From assembly GCF_900114255.1 (NCBI RefSeq), contig NZ_FOSL01000005.1, forward strand, positions 62,001 through 126,000: DNA of 64,000 bases, in the 5' to 3' direction. Positions 55,287 through 64,000 of the stretch are shown here, one piece after another. Every line of letters starts with the position of its first letter. The stretch's first letter is position 1. Source of the stretch: Neomesorhizobium albiziae (GTDB lineage: Bacteria > Pseudomonadota > Alphaproteobacteria > Rhizobiales > Rhizobiaceae). A program made the translations under genes and the position numbers. Below the pieces are notes generated by a model. The model ran no database searches. It had not been told where the DNA came from and saw only the letters and a program-made list of their open reading frames with translations.

Positions 55287-55302
55287 TTGACTTTTACGTA
55301 AA
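55287..55302 (+). promoter_or_regulatory. Palindromic TTTACGTAAA site upstream of a MerR gene
   Basis: TTTACGTAAA (55293-55302) is a perfect 10-bp palindrome next to a TTGACT (55287-55292) that could be a -35 box. LiuR-type MerR regulators bind similar TTTACGTnnACG-type sites, so autoregulation is plausible. Confidence 0.4.
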
Positions 55303-55349
55303 TGCCGTGCGAAGCTTTTGCCTGCGAATCCATCAGGTCAAGGCAGGCG

Positions 55350-55736
55350 ATGCGGGAATATTATTCGATTACCGAGCTGACCCGCGAATTCGACATATCG
55401 ACGCGCACGCTCCGCTTCTACGAGGACGAAGGGCTGATCCAGCCGGTGCGCCGTGGCCGTACACGTCTGTTCCGTCCATCCGACCGCCATCTCGTCAAGC
55501 AGATCATGCGCGGCAAGCGGCTTGGCTTCTCCATTAATGAGATTCGCGAAATCATCCAGATGTACCGCGAGCCTCCGGGCGAGGTCGGGCAACTCAAATT
55601 GATGATCAAGCGCATCGAGGAAAAGCGCGAGGATCTTCGCCAGAAGCGCCGCGATCTCGAGGAGACGCTTGCAGAGCTCGATCAGGCCGAGGAATCCTGT
55701 GTCGAGCGGCTGGTCGAACTCGGCGTCAACACCTGA
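55350..55736 (+). CDS. MerR-family transcriptional regulator
   Basis: A 128-residue regulator: an N-terminal winged helix (Y-Y-S-I-T-E-L-T-R-E-F-D-I-S-T-R-T-L-R-F-Y-E-D-E-G-L) and a long coiled-coil dimer helix (about 75-120). No C-terminal effector cysteines for metals are apparent, though one Cys lies near residue 119. This type commonly controls leucine/isovalerate (liu) or similar genes; no such enzyme is next to it here. It probably controls its own promoter through the upstream palindrome. Confidence 0.85.
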   Translation: MREYYSITELTREFDISTRTLRFYEDEGLIQPVRRGRTRLFRPSDRHLVKQIMRGKRLGFSINEIREIIQMYREPPGEVGQLKLMIKRIEEKREDLRQKRRDLEETLAELDQAEESCVERLVELGVNT

Positions 55737-55778
55737 TCCTGCGTCGGACCGTCTGGCCGGAATTCTAGAAATCCAAAT

Positions 55779-56255
55779 CTAGATCCAGCGCCGCACCCGC
55801 TTGGCGTAGTCGCGGTATTTCTTGCCGAAACGCACTTCGAGGTGTTTTTCCTCGCGTTCAATCGCCAGCTTCTGCGTGATGAAGGCGGCGATAAGGGCAA
55901 GCGGAAAGAACCAGGTGATTTGAGAGAGCAGGCCTGCGCCGAACATCAGCATGGTGTTGGCGAGATAGATCGGGTTGCGGGTGAAGGAGAACGGTCCGTC
56001 GGTCACCAGATGCTCGGCGCCGCGATGTGGCATCACCGTGGTCTTAGCGCGCTGCAGGGCCCGGATCGCCGAAAGGTCGATGGCGACGACTGCCACAATC
56101 AGCAGCGCGCCGGCGGCGAACAGGATGTCGGAAAGTGGCCGCCCGATGAAAGGCAGCGGATAGAGGAGGTGCAGTGCGATGCTCGCCGCTATTGCCGCGA
56201 GATAGACCAGGGGAGGCCAGGGCAGGCGATTGGGCCGCGCCTGAATCTCGGTCAT
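55779..56255 (-). CDS. Isoprenylcysteine methyltransferase-family membrane protein
   Basis: A 158-residue protein with about four hydrophobic segments and the conserved A-E-H-L-V-T-D-G-P-F-S-F-T-R-N-P-I-Y-L-A segment, followed by E-R-E-E-K-H-L near the C-terminus, as in ICMT/PEMT-like enzymes. They methylate lipids or thiols using SAM; the substrate is unknown. Its ATG overlaps the stop of the preceding DUF1624 gene by 4 bp. Confidence 0.87.
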   Translation of the reverse strand: MTEIQARPNRLPWPPLVYLAAIAASIALHLLYPLPFIGRPLSDILFAAGALLIVAVVAIDLSAIRALQRAKTTVMPHRGAEHLVTDGPFSFTRNPIYLANTMLMFGAGLLSQITWFFPLALIAAFITQKLAIEREEKHLEVRFGKKYRDYAKRVRRWI

Positions 56256-57241
56256 TCGGTCGTCCCTCGTGACATTTTTTCGTCCGTTTCGGCGGTGCAG
56301 GCGGCTGCGATATTCTGAACCTGCGTCTTCAGCACATTATTCTGATCGCCGGCGAATACGCTGTCGAGCGCCTTTTCGCTTTGGAGCCTGTCCAGCATGC
56401 ACACGCAATAGTAGGCGCAATACTCCTCGTTGCGCTCCTGTTCGCAGACGCGTTCGCAGGAGTTGCGGAATTGCACCTCCGGCGTTTCCACCTGCGGGGG
56501 GACCACTTGCGAGAACAGCCAGACGCAGCCGATGAGCACCGGCTGGTGGATCAGGTAGAAGGCCAGGCTGTGCCGGCCGGCAAAGTCCAGCGGCCGCGCC
56601 CAGCGGCCCGGTATGATGCCGGCGAGCCAACGGAACAGCCCCGCCGCTTCGCCAGCCTTTGCGGCAGCAATGCCCAGCAGCACGGCGCCGAACCACGGAA
56701 ACAGCGGAACGTAGTCGTTCGAGCGCGGATTGATGGTCGACAGGCCGACCCACCACCAGGCCGGATGATCGAAAAAGGCCGACCGCAAGTAGGACGGAGC
56801 GGCGATCACCGCAGCCGCGGCCAGGAGCGTGACAAGTGAGGGCAGGCGCAGGAACAAGAGCCCGAGCAGGCTCGCCAGCGCTATCTGGTGCAGGATGCCG
56901 AAGAAGATGAAGCCGCCCGGTATAGCGACGTAGGTTGCGATAGAGATCGCGATTGCAGCCCCGGCAACCATCGCCAGCCGGCGCAGGAAACCGGGCCACC
57001 GAGTACCCTTGGCATGGCCAAGATACAGACTGACGCCGACCAGAAACAGAAAACTTGAGGCGATGCAGCGGGCAAACAGCCGCCAGCCGCCGACGGCCGT
57101 CAGGCCGGCATCGGCATAGCCGAAGAACTCCAAGTCCCAGGTGAAGTGATAGATCGCCATCGCCACCAGCGCGACGCCGCGGGCAATGTCGATTGTGGGA
57201 ATACGCTGCCGGGGCTGCATTGACGCTGGTTCGGAATCCAT
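56252..57241 (-). CDS. DUF1624 heparan-alpha-glucosaminide acetyltransferase-like protein with Cys-rich tail
   Basis: A 329-residue membrane protein. About seven helices fill residues 15-260, starting with R-G-V-A-L-V-A-M-A-I-Y-H-F-T-W-D, the DUF1624 opening. The final ~70 residues are soluble and include C-E-R-V-C and Y-C-A-Y-Y-C-V-C, a cysteine cluster unusual for the family. AGGAGGG before the ATG supports the start. It diverges from an aldo/keto reductase gene across about 75 bp. Confidence 0.8.
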   Translation of the reverse strand: MDSEPASMQPRQRIPTIDIARGVALVAMAIYHFTWDLEFFGYADAGLTAVGGWRLFARCIASSFLFLVGVSLYLGHAKGTRWPGFLRRLAMVAGAAIAISIATYVAIPGGFIFFGILHQIALASLLGLLFLRLPSLVTLLAAAAVIAAPSYLRSAFFDHPAWWWVGLSTINPRSNDYVPLFPWFGAVLLGIAAAKAGEAAGLFRWLAGIIPGRWARPLDFAGRHSLAFYLIHQPVLIGCVWLFSQVVPPQVETPEVQFRNSCERVCEQERNEEYCAYYCVCMLDRLQSEKALDSVFAGDQNNVLKTQVQNIAAACTAETDEKMSRGTTE

Positions 57242-57315
57242 GCCCTCCTGTCGCCCGGTTTTGTGTGAAGCGCAAGCGTCACCAATGATAGCGTCCTGCT
57301 TGCCGGAGGTGAGAC

Positions 57316-58161
57316 ATGCATGAAGTGGCGGCAAACGGTGCCATGATCCCGGCGATCGGGCTCGGCACCTGGACGTTAACGGGCGACGAGTGCAGCGATC
57401 TCGTAAGCCATGCGCTGGCGGTGGGCTACCGGCACATCGACACGGCGCGCATGTACGACAATGAGGCTGCTGTCGGTGCCGGCATCAAGGCCTCTCCCGT
57501 TCCGCGCGACGACATCTTCCTGACCACGAAAGTGTGGCACACCGATCTCGCGCCCGTCGATTTCGAACGGTCGGCCGAGGGGAGCCTGGGAAGGCTCGGC
57601 CTCGACCATGTCGACCTCCTACTCATCCACTGGCCAAACGCGCGTATCCCGCTCGAAGGCACCATCAAGGCGTTGAACCGCATTCGGGAGAGGGGTTTGA
57701 CCCGCCATATCGGCGTCGCCAACTTCCCAACCAAGCTGCTTGCCGAAGCGATTGCGCTTTCCGACGCGCCTTTGGCGGCAAACCAGGTCGAGTATCATCC
57801 CTATCTCGATCAGACGAAGGTTCATGTGGCCTGCCGCGCCGCCGGCATCGCCATGGTCTCCTATTGCCCGCTCTATCGCGGCGGCGGACTGCTCGATGAA
57901 CCGGCAGTTCTTTCCGCGGCATCGCGCCTCGGCAAGACGCCGGGGCAGGTGGTGCTGCGCTGGCATGTGCAGCAGGACGGCGTCGTCGCCATTCCCCGCA
58001 CAACCAAAAAGGAGCGCCTCGCCGAAAACGCCGCGATCTTCGATTTTGCGCTTTCGCGGGCCGAAATGGCGGCGATCAGTGCGCTTACCGGCGCAAACAG
58101 GCGCATTTGCGAGCACGATTTCTCGCCGGGTGAAGGTTGGGATCGGCCAGGTCAGACCTAA
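57316..58161 (+). CDS. Aldo/keto reductase (2,5-diketogluconate reductase-like)
   Basis: A 281-residue AKR barrel with the catalytic tetrad: Asp in H-I-D-T-A, Tyr in A-R-M-Y-D-N-E, Lys in T-T-K-V-W-H and His in L-L-I-H-W-P. The NADPH site has I-P-R-T-T-K-K-E-R. The substrate is unknown; relatives reduce small aldehydes or diketogluconate. Confidence 0.9.
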   Translation: MHEVAANGAMIPAIGLGTWTLTGDECSDLVSHALAVGYRHIDTARMYDNEAAVGAGIKASPVPRDDIFLTTKVWHTDLAPVDFERSAEGSLGRLGLDHVDLLLIHWPNARIPLEGTIKALNRIRERGLTRHIGVANFPTKLLAEAIALSDAPLAANQVEYHPYLDQTKVHVACRAAGIAMVSYCPLYRGGGLLDEPAVLSAASRLGKTPGQVVLRWHVQQDGVVAIPRTTKKERLAENAAIFDFALSRAEMAAISALTGANRRICEHDFSPGEGWDRPGQT

Positions 58162-58383
58162 GCCGCCTTTTCATTTTCGATACGCCGCTACTGTCGAAGT
58201 CGATGCAAGATTTTTGGGCCGCTGTGACTTGGCGCACAGATCGGTCGGCGCTTGATAGATAGTATGAAGCGAAGAACCAGCGAATCGTTTATTGCTGGCA
58301 GGGCTCCGTGCAAGAAATTTACACTCGGTTAATCACGCGGGAGCAGATTCGAGAGTCAGGGAGGAAACCTTGGAGAACATGAC

Positions 58384-58722
58384 ATGTTCTACGCAGGAAT
58401 CTTTCCCTTCGGCCTCAAGGCCTCAATTGCATCGGCTGCCACACTCGCAGTCCTGATCGGAGCGCCGGCAAATGCCCACGACGCCCCGAAAGGCTGGACC
58501 TATCCCTACTCCTGTTGTTCCGGCTACGACTGCCGGGAAGTGAACGCCAAGTCGATCAGCGAGCGACCGGAAGGTTATGTGATCGCGGGCACTGGCGAGG
58601 TCGTCGGTTATCACGACAAACGGCTGCGTGACTCGCCTGACGGCGAATATCACTGGTGCTCCGTTGCCGGCAAAAACGACAGCAGGACGATCTGCCTGTT
58701 CGTGCCGCCGCGCTCGTATTGA
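58384..58722 (+). CDS. Small exported cysteine-containing protein
   Basis: A 112-residue protein with a signal peptide (hydrophobic about 9-28, cut after A-N-A) and a short mature part containing Y-P-Y-S-C-C-S-G-Y-D-C and later Cys/His residues (Y-H-W-C-S-V). Four cysteines could form two disulfides or bind metal in the periplasm. I recognise a rhizobial-type family but no function. GGAG is 8-10 nt before the ATG. Confidence 0.75.
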   Translation: MFYAGIFPFGLKASIASAATLAVLIGAPANAHDAPKGWTYPYSCCSGYDCREVNAKSISERPEGYVIAGTGEVVGYHDKRLRDSPDGEYHWCSVAGKNDSRTICLFVPPRSY

Positions 58723-58740
58723 CTGAAGATTCCATACGAA

Positions 58741-58770
58741 TGACGGCAAGCCTTTGCGGTTGTGCCGTCA
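58741..58770 (+). terminator. Long hairpin after the small exported protein
   Basis: TGACGGCA and TGCCGTCA form an 8-bp stem with further partial pairing inside the loop, 19 bp past the gene. No T run follows, so it may be a weak terminator. Confidence 0.4.
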
Positions 58771-58967
58771 AGGGCAGGGCCGCGTGTGTTTTCCGCGCAA
58801 CGATGCCGTCGATTGTGCCGAAACGGTGTGAACGGCCGCCGGCATAAAATTGACTTCGGCGCCAAAGCCCTCTCTAGTCCCGCTGGGGACGGTCGCCATC
58901 ACGCGCTATCCCGAGATGAATTGATTACGCCGGCAGAGTGGGACAGCTCGCCTGTGAGAAGGAAGAC

Positions 58968-59216
58968 ATGGAAGACAATTACGAGAAATATGCCGTTGCG
59001 GTGATCATTGTTTTTGGCGCGCTGATCGTCGGCGGGTTGATGGCAGCCGGGTTGTCGATGGGCGATCGGCCGGCCTTTCTGTGGGCTCTAGGTGGTGGTT
59101 TTTTTGGCTGGCTTTCAGGCTTTTCGGTGCTTTTCGACCGACCACGCATCTACGGCGGCCTGATTATCGTCTCGGCGGGATTCTGCATCGCCTCCATCGT
59201 CGCGCTGGTCACCTAA
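58968..59216 (+). CDS. Small hypothetical membrane protein
   Basis: An 82-residue protein with three hydrophobic segments (about 8-26, 32-50, 58-80). A GAAGGAAG ribosome site precedes this ATG; an in-frame GTG lies 30 bp upstream. Family not recognised. Confidence 0.65.
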   Translation: MEDNYEKYAVAVIIVFGALIVGGLMAAGLSMGDRPAFLWALGGGFFGWLSGFSVLFDRPRIYGGLIIVSAGFCIASIVALVT

Positions 59217-59284
59217 GCCGGGAAGGCATACGCCTCCGGCTGCGCCGGGTTTGAGCACAATTCCTGTTCCGAAGAGTTTTTGCC

Positions 59285-60337
59285 ATGCAGCAGCGCCGGC
59301 TTGGCCGCACTGACCTGTCCGTATCGGCGATCTGCCTGGGCACCATGACCTGGGGCCAACAGAATACCGAAGACGAGGCGCATCAGCAGATGGATCGCGC
59401 TGTTGCGCGGGGTGTCAACTTCCTCGATACGGCCGAACTGTACCCGATCCCCCCGAAGCCTGAAACGCAAGGCCGGACAGAAACTTACATCGGCAACTGG
59501 ATACGGGCGCGTGGCAATCGCGACCGAATAATCGTCGCCTCGAAGGTTGTTGGCCGCACCGCCAATGCCTGGTTTCGCGACGGATATCCGTCGAAACTGG
59601 TGCGCGCCGACATTTTTGACGCCGTCGAAAAGTCGCTGAAGCGGCTGCGGACCGACTATATCGATCTCTACCAGATCCATTTCCCGGAACGGCAGGTGCC
59701 GTGGGGCTCGAATCCGAGCCGGGTCGGCAATTGGCCTGCGTCGCGCGACGCCGACGAAACACCGATCGCCGAGACGATCGCCGTCTTCGACGAACTGGTG
59801 AAGGCCGGAAAAATTCGCCATTTCGGCCTTTCGAACGAAAGTTCATGGGGCGTCATGCGTTTCCTGTTCGAAAGCGAGAAAGGCAACGGTCCGCGCGCCG
59901 TTTCGCTGCAGAACGCCTACAATCTGGTAAACCGCAGCTTTGAGGTGAACCTCGCCGAGCTCTCTGATCGCGAGACGGTGAGCCTGCTCGCCTATTCGCC
60001 GCTGGCGCAGGGCTATCTCACCGGCAAATACGACCACGGCGCCCGCCCGGCCGGCTCGCGCTCGCAGCTCTTCAACCGCGGCCAGCGTTACGAGACGCCC
60101 AACGCCGCGGAAGTTCAGCTCGAATACAACGAGCTTGCCAGGAATTTCGGTATAGAGCCGGCACTGTTCGCCAACGCCTTCGTGACGAACCGTCCCTTTG
60201 TCACGTCCAACATCGTAGGGGCGACCAGCCTCGAACAACTCGACATGGCGCTCTCTTCGGCTGGTGTGACATGGACCGACGAAATGCAGAAGGCGGTCGA
60301 CGCCATCCACCAGCGGACAGGCAATCCGTGCCCATGA
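59285..60337 (+). CDS. tas: Aldo/keto reductase (Tas-like)
   Basis: A 350-residue AKR of the Tas/YajO group: L-G-R-T-D-L start, F-L-D-T-A-E-L-Y tetrad Asp/Tyr, S-K-V-V-G-R, and Y-I-D-L-Y-Q-I-H-F-P-E. The long linker around 75-150 is typical of Tas. It reduces aldehydes; the natural substrate is unknown. Confidence 0.9.
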   Translation: MQQRRLGRTDLSVSAICLGTMTWGQQNTEDEAHQQMDRAVARGVNFLDTAELYPIPPKPETQGRTETYIGNWIRARGNRDRIIVASKVVGRTANAWFRDGYPSKLVRADIFDAVEKSLKRLRTDYIDLYQIHFPERQVPWGSNPSRVGNWPASRDADETPIAETIAVFDELVKAGKIRHFGLSNESSWGVMRFLFESEKGNGPRAVSLQNAYNLVNRSFEVNLAELSDRETVSLLAYSPLAQGYLTGKYDHGARPAGSRSQLFNRGQRYETPNAAEVQLEYNELARNFGIEPALFANAFVTNRPFVTSNIVGATSLEQLDMALSSAGVTWTDEMQKAVDAIHQRTGNPCP

Positions 60338-60405
60338 TGGGTTGCTGACGTAGGTTGTCAGCAGTGCGGTGGTAGCTCCGGAGCATCGAACCACGGAGCA
60401 CGGAC

Positions 60406-60771
60406 ATGATTATCAAGGGAAGCTGCCACTGCAAGGCAACACAGTTCGAGGTGGCCTATGTGCCGGAAACAGTGACACGGTGTACCTGCTCCATCTGCTC
60501 GAAGCGCGGTGGACTGTGGGCCTACTACAAGCCGGCCGACGTGCGTTTCATCTCGGATAATTCCAAGTCGAGCTACGAATGGCAGACAAAGGTCTGCAAG
60601 ATCAATTTTTGTTCCGTGTGCGGCTGCTCCACTTACAACGAGACGCCGGATTTCTCGACCGGCGCGCCGAATTTCGACAACCCGCAGATCGTCATCAATG
60701 CGCGCCTGTTCGACGATTTCGACGTCGGCAGTATCGAGGTCTTCGAGATCGACGGCAAGAATTTGTGGTGA
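60406..60771 (+). CDS. GFA family protein
   Basis: A 121-residue glutathione-dependent-formaldehyde-activating type protein with zinc cysteines in G-S-C-H-C, C-T-C-S-I-C and F-C-S-V-C-G-C. The fold resembles S-(hydroxymethyl)glutathione synthase. No formaldehyde dehydrogenase is adjacent. A second GFA gene follows 308 bp later. Confidence 0.87.
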   Translation: MIIKGSCHCKATQFEVAYVPETVTRCTCSICSKRGGLWAYYKPADVRFISDNSKSSYEWQTKVCKINFCSVCGCSTYNETPDFSTGAPNFDNPQIVINARLFDDFDVGSIEVFEIDGKNLW

Positions 60772-61079
60772 ACCGGCTGGAGCAAGGCTTGTCTCCAGAA
60801 GTCGGATCTTCAGATTGCATCCCGCGCCGGTCCACCTCGAAAAAATTCCGGAGAAAATGTCGGATCACAAAACGTCCAATCGTTCTTGGGGCAGAACTGC
60901 CACCTCCAACACCAGCCGGAGGTGAACATATCCTGCGGCGCGCTGGTCGACGGTTAGAACAGCCATCGCGCGCCGCTGTCGGTCGACGCATGAAGGCGGT
61001 CGATGAAGCCATCAAGGCTTTTCGTTTGACCGCAAGGGCCGGGTGGCTAGCGTTCAGCCATTGTCGGAAGGAATTGGCG
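60772..61079 (+). other. 308-bp gap between the two GFA genes
   Basis: One frame stays open from the first GFA gene into the second, but its product lacks any recognisable motif. A 22-codon ORF (60858-60926) has a ribosome-like GGAG but no family. I see no tRNA, repeat or clear promoter, and treat the region as non-coding. Confidence 0.3.
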
Positions 61080-61478
61080 ATGGCGGTTTACGAAGGCGGA
61101 TGCCTCTGCGGCACAGTGCGGTATCGCGCCGAGGCGGTGCCGATCAACAGCCGTGTCTGCCATTGCCGGCTCTGCCAGAAGGCGATCGGCGCTGCCTTCA
61201 ACGCCCGAGTGCTGTTCGGCATCGGTGACGTGATCCTCGATGGGCCGGCAGCGACGGTCAATTCATCGGCCGACCTGGAGCGTGGCTATTGCCCGCTTTG
61301 TGGCACCACGATTTTTTCACGGCGGCAGAAGGCCGGGATTATCGGGCTCACCTGCGGTTCGCTCGACGAACCGTCGCTGTTCGAGCCCGAGATGCATATT
61401 TTCACTGCTTCCAAGCAGCCGTGGGTGAGGTTGGAGGACGGTCTTCCGCAATATGAAGGAGCGCCGCCTCCGGTCTGA
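61080..61478 (+). CDS. GFA family protein (second copy)
   Basis: A 132-residue zinc protein with G-G-C-L-C-G-T-V, C-H-C-R-L-C-Q and Y-C-P-L-C-G-T. It resembles the preceding GFA protein only in the metal core, so it is a distant paralogue rather than a tandem copy. GGAAGGA before the ATG supports the start. Confidence 0.87.
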   Translation: MAVYEGGCLCGTVRYRAEAVPINSRVCHCRLCQKAIGAAFNARVLFGIGDVILDGPAATVNSSADLERGYCPLCGTTIFSRRQKAGIIGLTCGSLDEPSLFEPEMHIFTASKQPWVRLEDGLPQYEGAPPPV

Positions 61479-61603
61479 TGCGCAACACCGGCCCGAACCG
61501 TTTCGAAAAAATGCCGGCCGTCACGAGTTAGCCGCCGAACCATCATTGGCAGGTCATGATTGATCCCTATCTAAGGGGCAGCGCAAGCTTCGAGGAGCAA
61601 AAG

Positions 61604-61795
61604 ATGACCGACGGTATCCAGACACTGGACGAGCTTCTGAGCGATCCCATGGTTCAACTGGTGATGGCGCGCGACCGCGTGCGGCCGGAAGAGTTGAGGC
61701 TGCTCTTCAAACGTGCCGAGCGCCGGGCCGTGGCGCCTTCGCTGCCGCCGGCGCATGTCATCGAGGCGTGCCGTGCGCAGAGGCTGTGCATCTAG
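61604..61795 (+). CDS. Small hypothetical helical protein
   Basis: A 63-residue protein with a GAGGAG site 8 nt before the ATG, helical and charged (L-D-E-L-L-S-D-P-M-V-Q-L-V-M, then R-P-E-E-L-R-L-L-F-K-R-A-E-R-R), ending in a C-R-A-Q-R-L-C-I tail. Family not recognised, but composition and ribosome site are gene-like. A terminator follows. Confidence 0.65.
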   Translation: MTDGIQTLDELLSDPMVQLVMARDRVRPEELRLLFKRAERRAVAPSLPPAHVIEACRAQRLCI

Positions 61796-61832
61796 GGTGG
61801 ATGTCGGAACCGCATAGCAGCCTTAAGAATCG

Positions 61833-61857
61833 CGGTCGCAACGGTCGCGACCGTTTT
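61833..61857 (+). terminator. Rho-independent terminator before valS
   Basis: CGGTCGC-AACGGTC-GCGACCG followed by TTTTC, 37 bp after the small helical protein gene. The rest of the gap (to 62073) holds the valS promoter; nothing else is clear. Confidence 0.75.
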
Positions 61858-62073
61858 CATTCGAACTGTCTCATGTTCGGACGACCCATCGGCCGGGCCG
61901 GGATTTGCGCCGTCGCATACATCTGAAAACGCGAAGCATCGTTAAAACAGGATCGCGCAATCGTTCGACCTGGAACGCCCGGCTTGTGTTAGGAAGGTGC
62001 GGAGTTGACTCGCCTCCACCCTTCCGATTTACACCGGGCCATCCGGTATCCCGACAGTTGCGGACATTTTTCG

Positions 62074-64000
62074 ATGCTTGAGAAGACTTACGACGCCAAG
62101 GCCGTCGAGCCGAAGATCGCCAAATTGTGGGAGGATGCCGACGCGTTCCGCGCCGGCGCCGGTGCCGCCGACGGCGCCGAGCCTTTCGCCATCGTCATCC
62201 CGCCGCCCAACGTCACCGGCTCGCTGCACATGGGCCACGCGCTCAACAACACGCTGCAGGACATCATGGTCCGCTTCGAGCGCATGCGCGGCAAGAACGT
62301 GCTCTGGCAGCCGGGCATGGATCACGCCGGCATCGCCACCCAGATGGTGGTCGAGCGCCAACTCATGGAAAAGCAGATCCATCGCCGCGATCTCAGCCGC
62401 GAGGAGTTCATCGATAAAGTCTGGGAGTGGAAGGCCGAATCCGGCGGCATGATCTTCAACCAGCTGAAGCGGCTCGGCGCCTCCTGCGACTGGTCGCGCG
62501 AGCGCTTCACCATGGACGAGGGCCTGTCCAAGGCGGTGATCGAGGTTTTCGTCACCCTCTACAAGCAGGGGCTGATCTACAAGGACAAGCGTCTTGTCAG
62601 CTGGGATCCCAAGCTGCAGACTGCGATTTCCGACATCGAGGTCGAGCAGCTGGAGGTCAACGGCAACCTCTGGCACTTCCGCTATCCGATCGAAGGCCAG
62701 AAATTCGATCCTGAAAACCCCAAAACCTTCATCACGGTCGCCACGACGCGGCCGGAGACGATGCTTGGCGACACCGGCGTGGCCGTCCATCCCGACGATG
62801 CGCGCTATCGCCACCTCGTCGGCAAGAACGTCATCCTGCCGCTTGTCGGCCGGAAAATCCGCGTTGTCGCCGACGCCTATTCCGATCCGGAAAAGGGCAC
62901 CGGAGCGGTCAAGATCACTCCGGCGCACGATTTCAACGACTTCGATGTCGGCAAGCGCCATAAACTGCACGCCATCAACATCATGACCACGGAGGCGGCG
63001 CTAAACCTCAGGGATAACGAGGACTTCCTGGAAGGTCTTGATTCATCGTCCGAACTGGAAAACACGCTGGACACGCTGCACGGCCAGGACCGTTTTGCGG
63101 CGCGCAAGCGTGTCGTCGAGATGATGGAAGCGGGCGGTTTCCTCGAAAAGGTCGAGTCCCACAAGCATGCGGTGCCACATGGCGACCGCGGCGGTGTGCC
63201 GATCGAGCCCTTCCTTACCGACCAGTGGTATGTCAACGCTGCCGAGCTGGCCAAGCCGGCGATCGCCTCGGTGCGCGAGGGCCGCACCAACTTCGTCCCG
63301 AAAAACTGGGAAAAGACCTATTTCGACTGGATGGAGAACATCCAGCCCTGGACGATTTCCCGCCAGCTCTGGTGGGGGCATCAGATCCCGGCCTGGTATG
63401 GTCCCGACGGGCGCATCTTCGTCGAGAAGACGGAGGAGGAAGCCCTCAGCGCAGCTGTCGAGTACTATCTCGCGCTGGAAGGACCGTGGAAGGCCTGGGT
63501 CGAGGACCAGCTGGAGAACTACGAACCGGGCAAGATCCTCACCCGCGACGAGGACGTGCTCGATACCTGGTTCTCGTCGGCGCTGTGGCCTTTCTCGACG
63601 CTTGGCTGGCCCGACCATACGCCGGAGCTGAAGACCTACTATCAGACCGACGTTCTGGTCACCGGCTTCGACATCATCTTCTTCTGGGTCGCCCGCATGA
63701 TGATGATGGGCCTGCATTTCATGGACGAAGAGCCGTTCCATACCGTCTATGTGCATGCCCTGGTGCGCGACAAGAACGGCGCCAAGATGTCGAAGTCGAA
63801 GGGTAACGTCATCGATCCGCTCGACCTGATCGACGAATATGGCGCCGACGCGCTACGTTTCACGCTGTCGATCATGGCCGCGCAGGGCAGGGACGTGAAG
63901 CTCGATCCGGCGCGCATCGCCGGCTACCGCAATTTCGGCACCAAGCTGTGGAACGCCACGCGCTTTGCCGAAATGAACGGGGTTGCCCGCAACGACGATC
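62074..64000 (+). CDS. valS: Valine-tRNA ligase (partial, runs off the right edge)
   Basis: The first 642 residues of a protein usually about 900-950 long. Class I synthetase motifs are clear: [13 protein letters not shown] (HIGH, about 43-55), the editing-domain piece [10 protein letters not shown], and K-M-S-K-S-K-G-N near 570. It charges tRNA-Val and edits Thr. The anticodon-binding and coiled-coil domains lie beyond the window. Confidence 0.96.
   Translation, partial: MLEKTYDAKAVEPKIAKLWEDADAFRAGAGAADGAEPFAIVIPPPNVTGSLHMGHALNNTLQDIMVRFERMRGKNVLWQPGMDHAGIATQMVVERQLMEKQIHRRDLSREEFIDKVWEWKAESGGMIFNQLKRLGASCDWSRERFTMDEGLSKAVIEVFVTLYKQGLIYKDKRLVSWDPKLQTAISDIEVEQLEVNGNLWHFRYPIEGQKFDPENPKTFITVATTRPETMLGDTGVAVHPDDARYRHLVGKNVILPLVGRKIRVVADAYSDPEKGTGAVKITPAHDFNDFDVGKRHKLHAINIMTTEAALNLRDNEDFLEGLDSSSELENTLDTLHGQDRFAARKRVVEMMEAGGFLEKVESHKHAVPHGDRGGVPIEPFLTDQWYVNAAELAKPAIASVREGRTNFVPKNWEKTYFDWMENIQPWTISRQLWWGHQIPAWYGPDGRIFVEKTEEEALSAAVEYYLALEGPWKAWVEDQLENYEPGKILTRDEDVLDTWFSSALWPFSTLGWPDHTPELKTYYQTDVLVTGFDIIFFWVARMMMMGLHFMDEEPFHTVYVHALVRDKNGAKMSKSKGNVIDPLDLIDEYGADALRFTLSIMAAQGRDVKLDPARIAGYRNFGTKLWNATRFAEMNGVARNDD

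Overview
The window is a GC-rich stretch (I estimate a little over 60% G+C) of a Hyphomicrobiales (Rhizobiales) chromosome, most like Mesorhizobium or other Phyllobacteriaceae. Four things point there: a giant polar coiled-coil protein of the growth-pole-ring (GPR/RgsE) type, GAAC-N7-GAAC LexA boxes, a single-cysteine DksA, and rhizobial gene pairings such as thioesterase-rplM-rpsI and YcjX-TIGR01620. The genus is inferred from protein style; no database search was possible.

Layout. 1-3.7 kb: the end of a DedA membrane protein with DUF1003, a Tag-like glycosylase and glutamine-dependent NAD synthase. 3.8-9.1 kb: a GNAT enzyme, an ABC exporter with an unusual leader, gltX and a DUF2865 protein. 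9.1-16 kb: malic enzyme, an SDR, an LpxH-like phosphoesterase, an MFS carrier and dipeptide epimerase. 16-20 kb: an Mla-type lipid transport operon (permease, ATPase, MCE protein, lipoprotein). 20.2-26.7 kb: the giant GPR-like protein and an Hpt protein. 26.8-28.3 kb: a [2Fe-2S] ferredoxin with a type-2 ferredoxin-NADP reductase. 28.3-36.5 kb: a phospholipase-D-like protein, a DUF922 protease, folP/folK, a Kef-type antiporter and an AT-rich orphan membrane gene. 36.6-41.7 kb: TIGR01620/YcjX, SixA, DksA, rpsI/rplM. 41.9-48.8 kb: acyl-CoA enzymes, metY, cutC and an MFS exporter. 48.8-53.5 kb: a hydrolase, an SOS-type control region with a 28-residue membrane peptide, ggt, lipB and tRNA-Leu(GAG). 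53.8-64 kb: mgtE, a MerR regulator, small membrane and secreted proteins, two aldo/keto reductases, two GFA proteins, and valS running off the right edge.

Most of the window is ordinary housekeeping and envelope biology. I see no prophage, transposase or CRISPR array. The most interesting signals lie in gaps between large genes. First, three GAAC words exactly 11 bp apart (two overlapping LexA boxes) sit ahead of a 28-codon membrane peptide, recalling SOS-induced division inhibitors such as Caulobacter SidA. Second, a good promoter, a 5' hairpin, a 14-codon ORF and a GNRA hairpin over its stop codon precede the ABC exporter. Third, two crossing 8-nt complementary pairs precede mgtE. Fourth, nested direct and inverted repeats precede an AT-rich orphan gene. 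Fifth, a perfect 20-bp palindrome lies between two divergent acyl-CoA genes.

Several enzymes lack residues their families normally need: the SDR lacks the catalytic Tyr/Lys, the crotonase lacks both glutamates, and DksA lacks zinc-finger cysteines. They may work differently from their family names.
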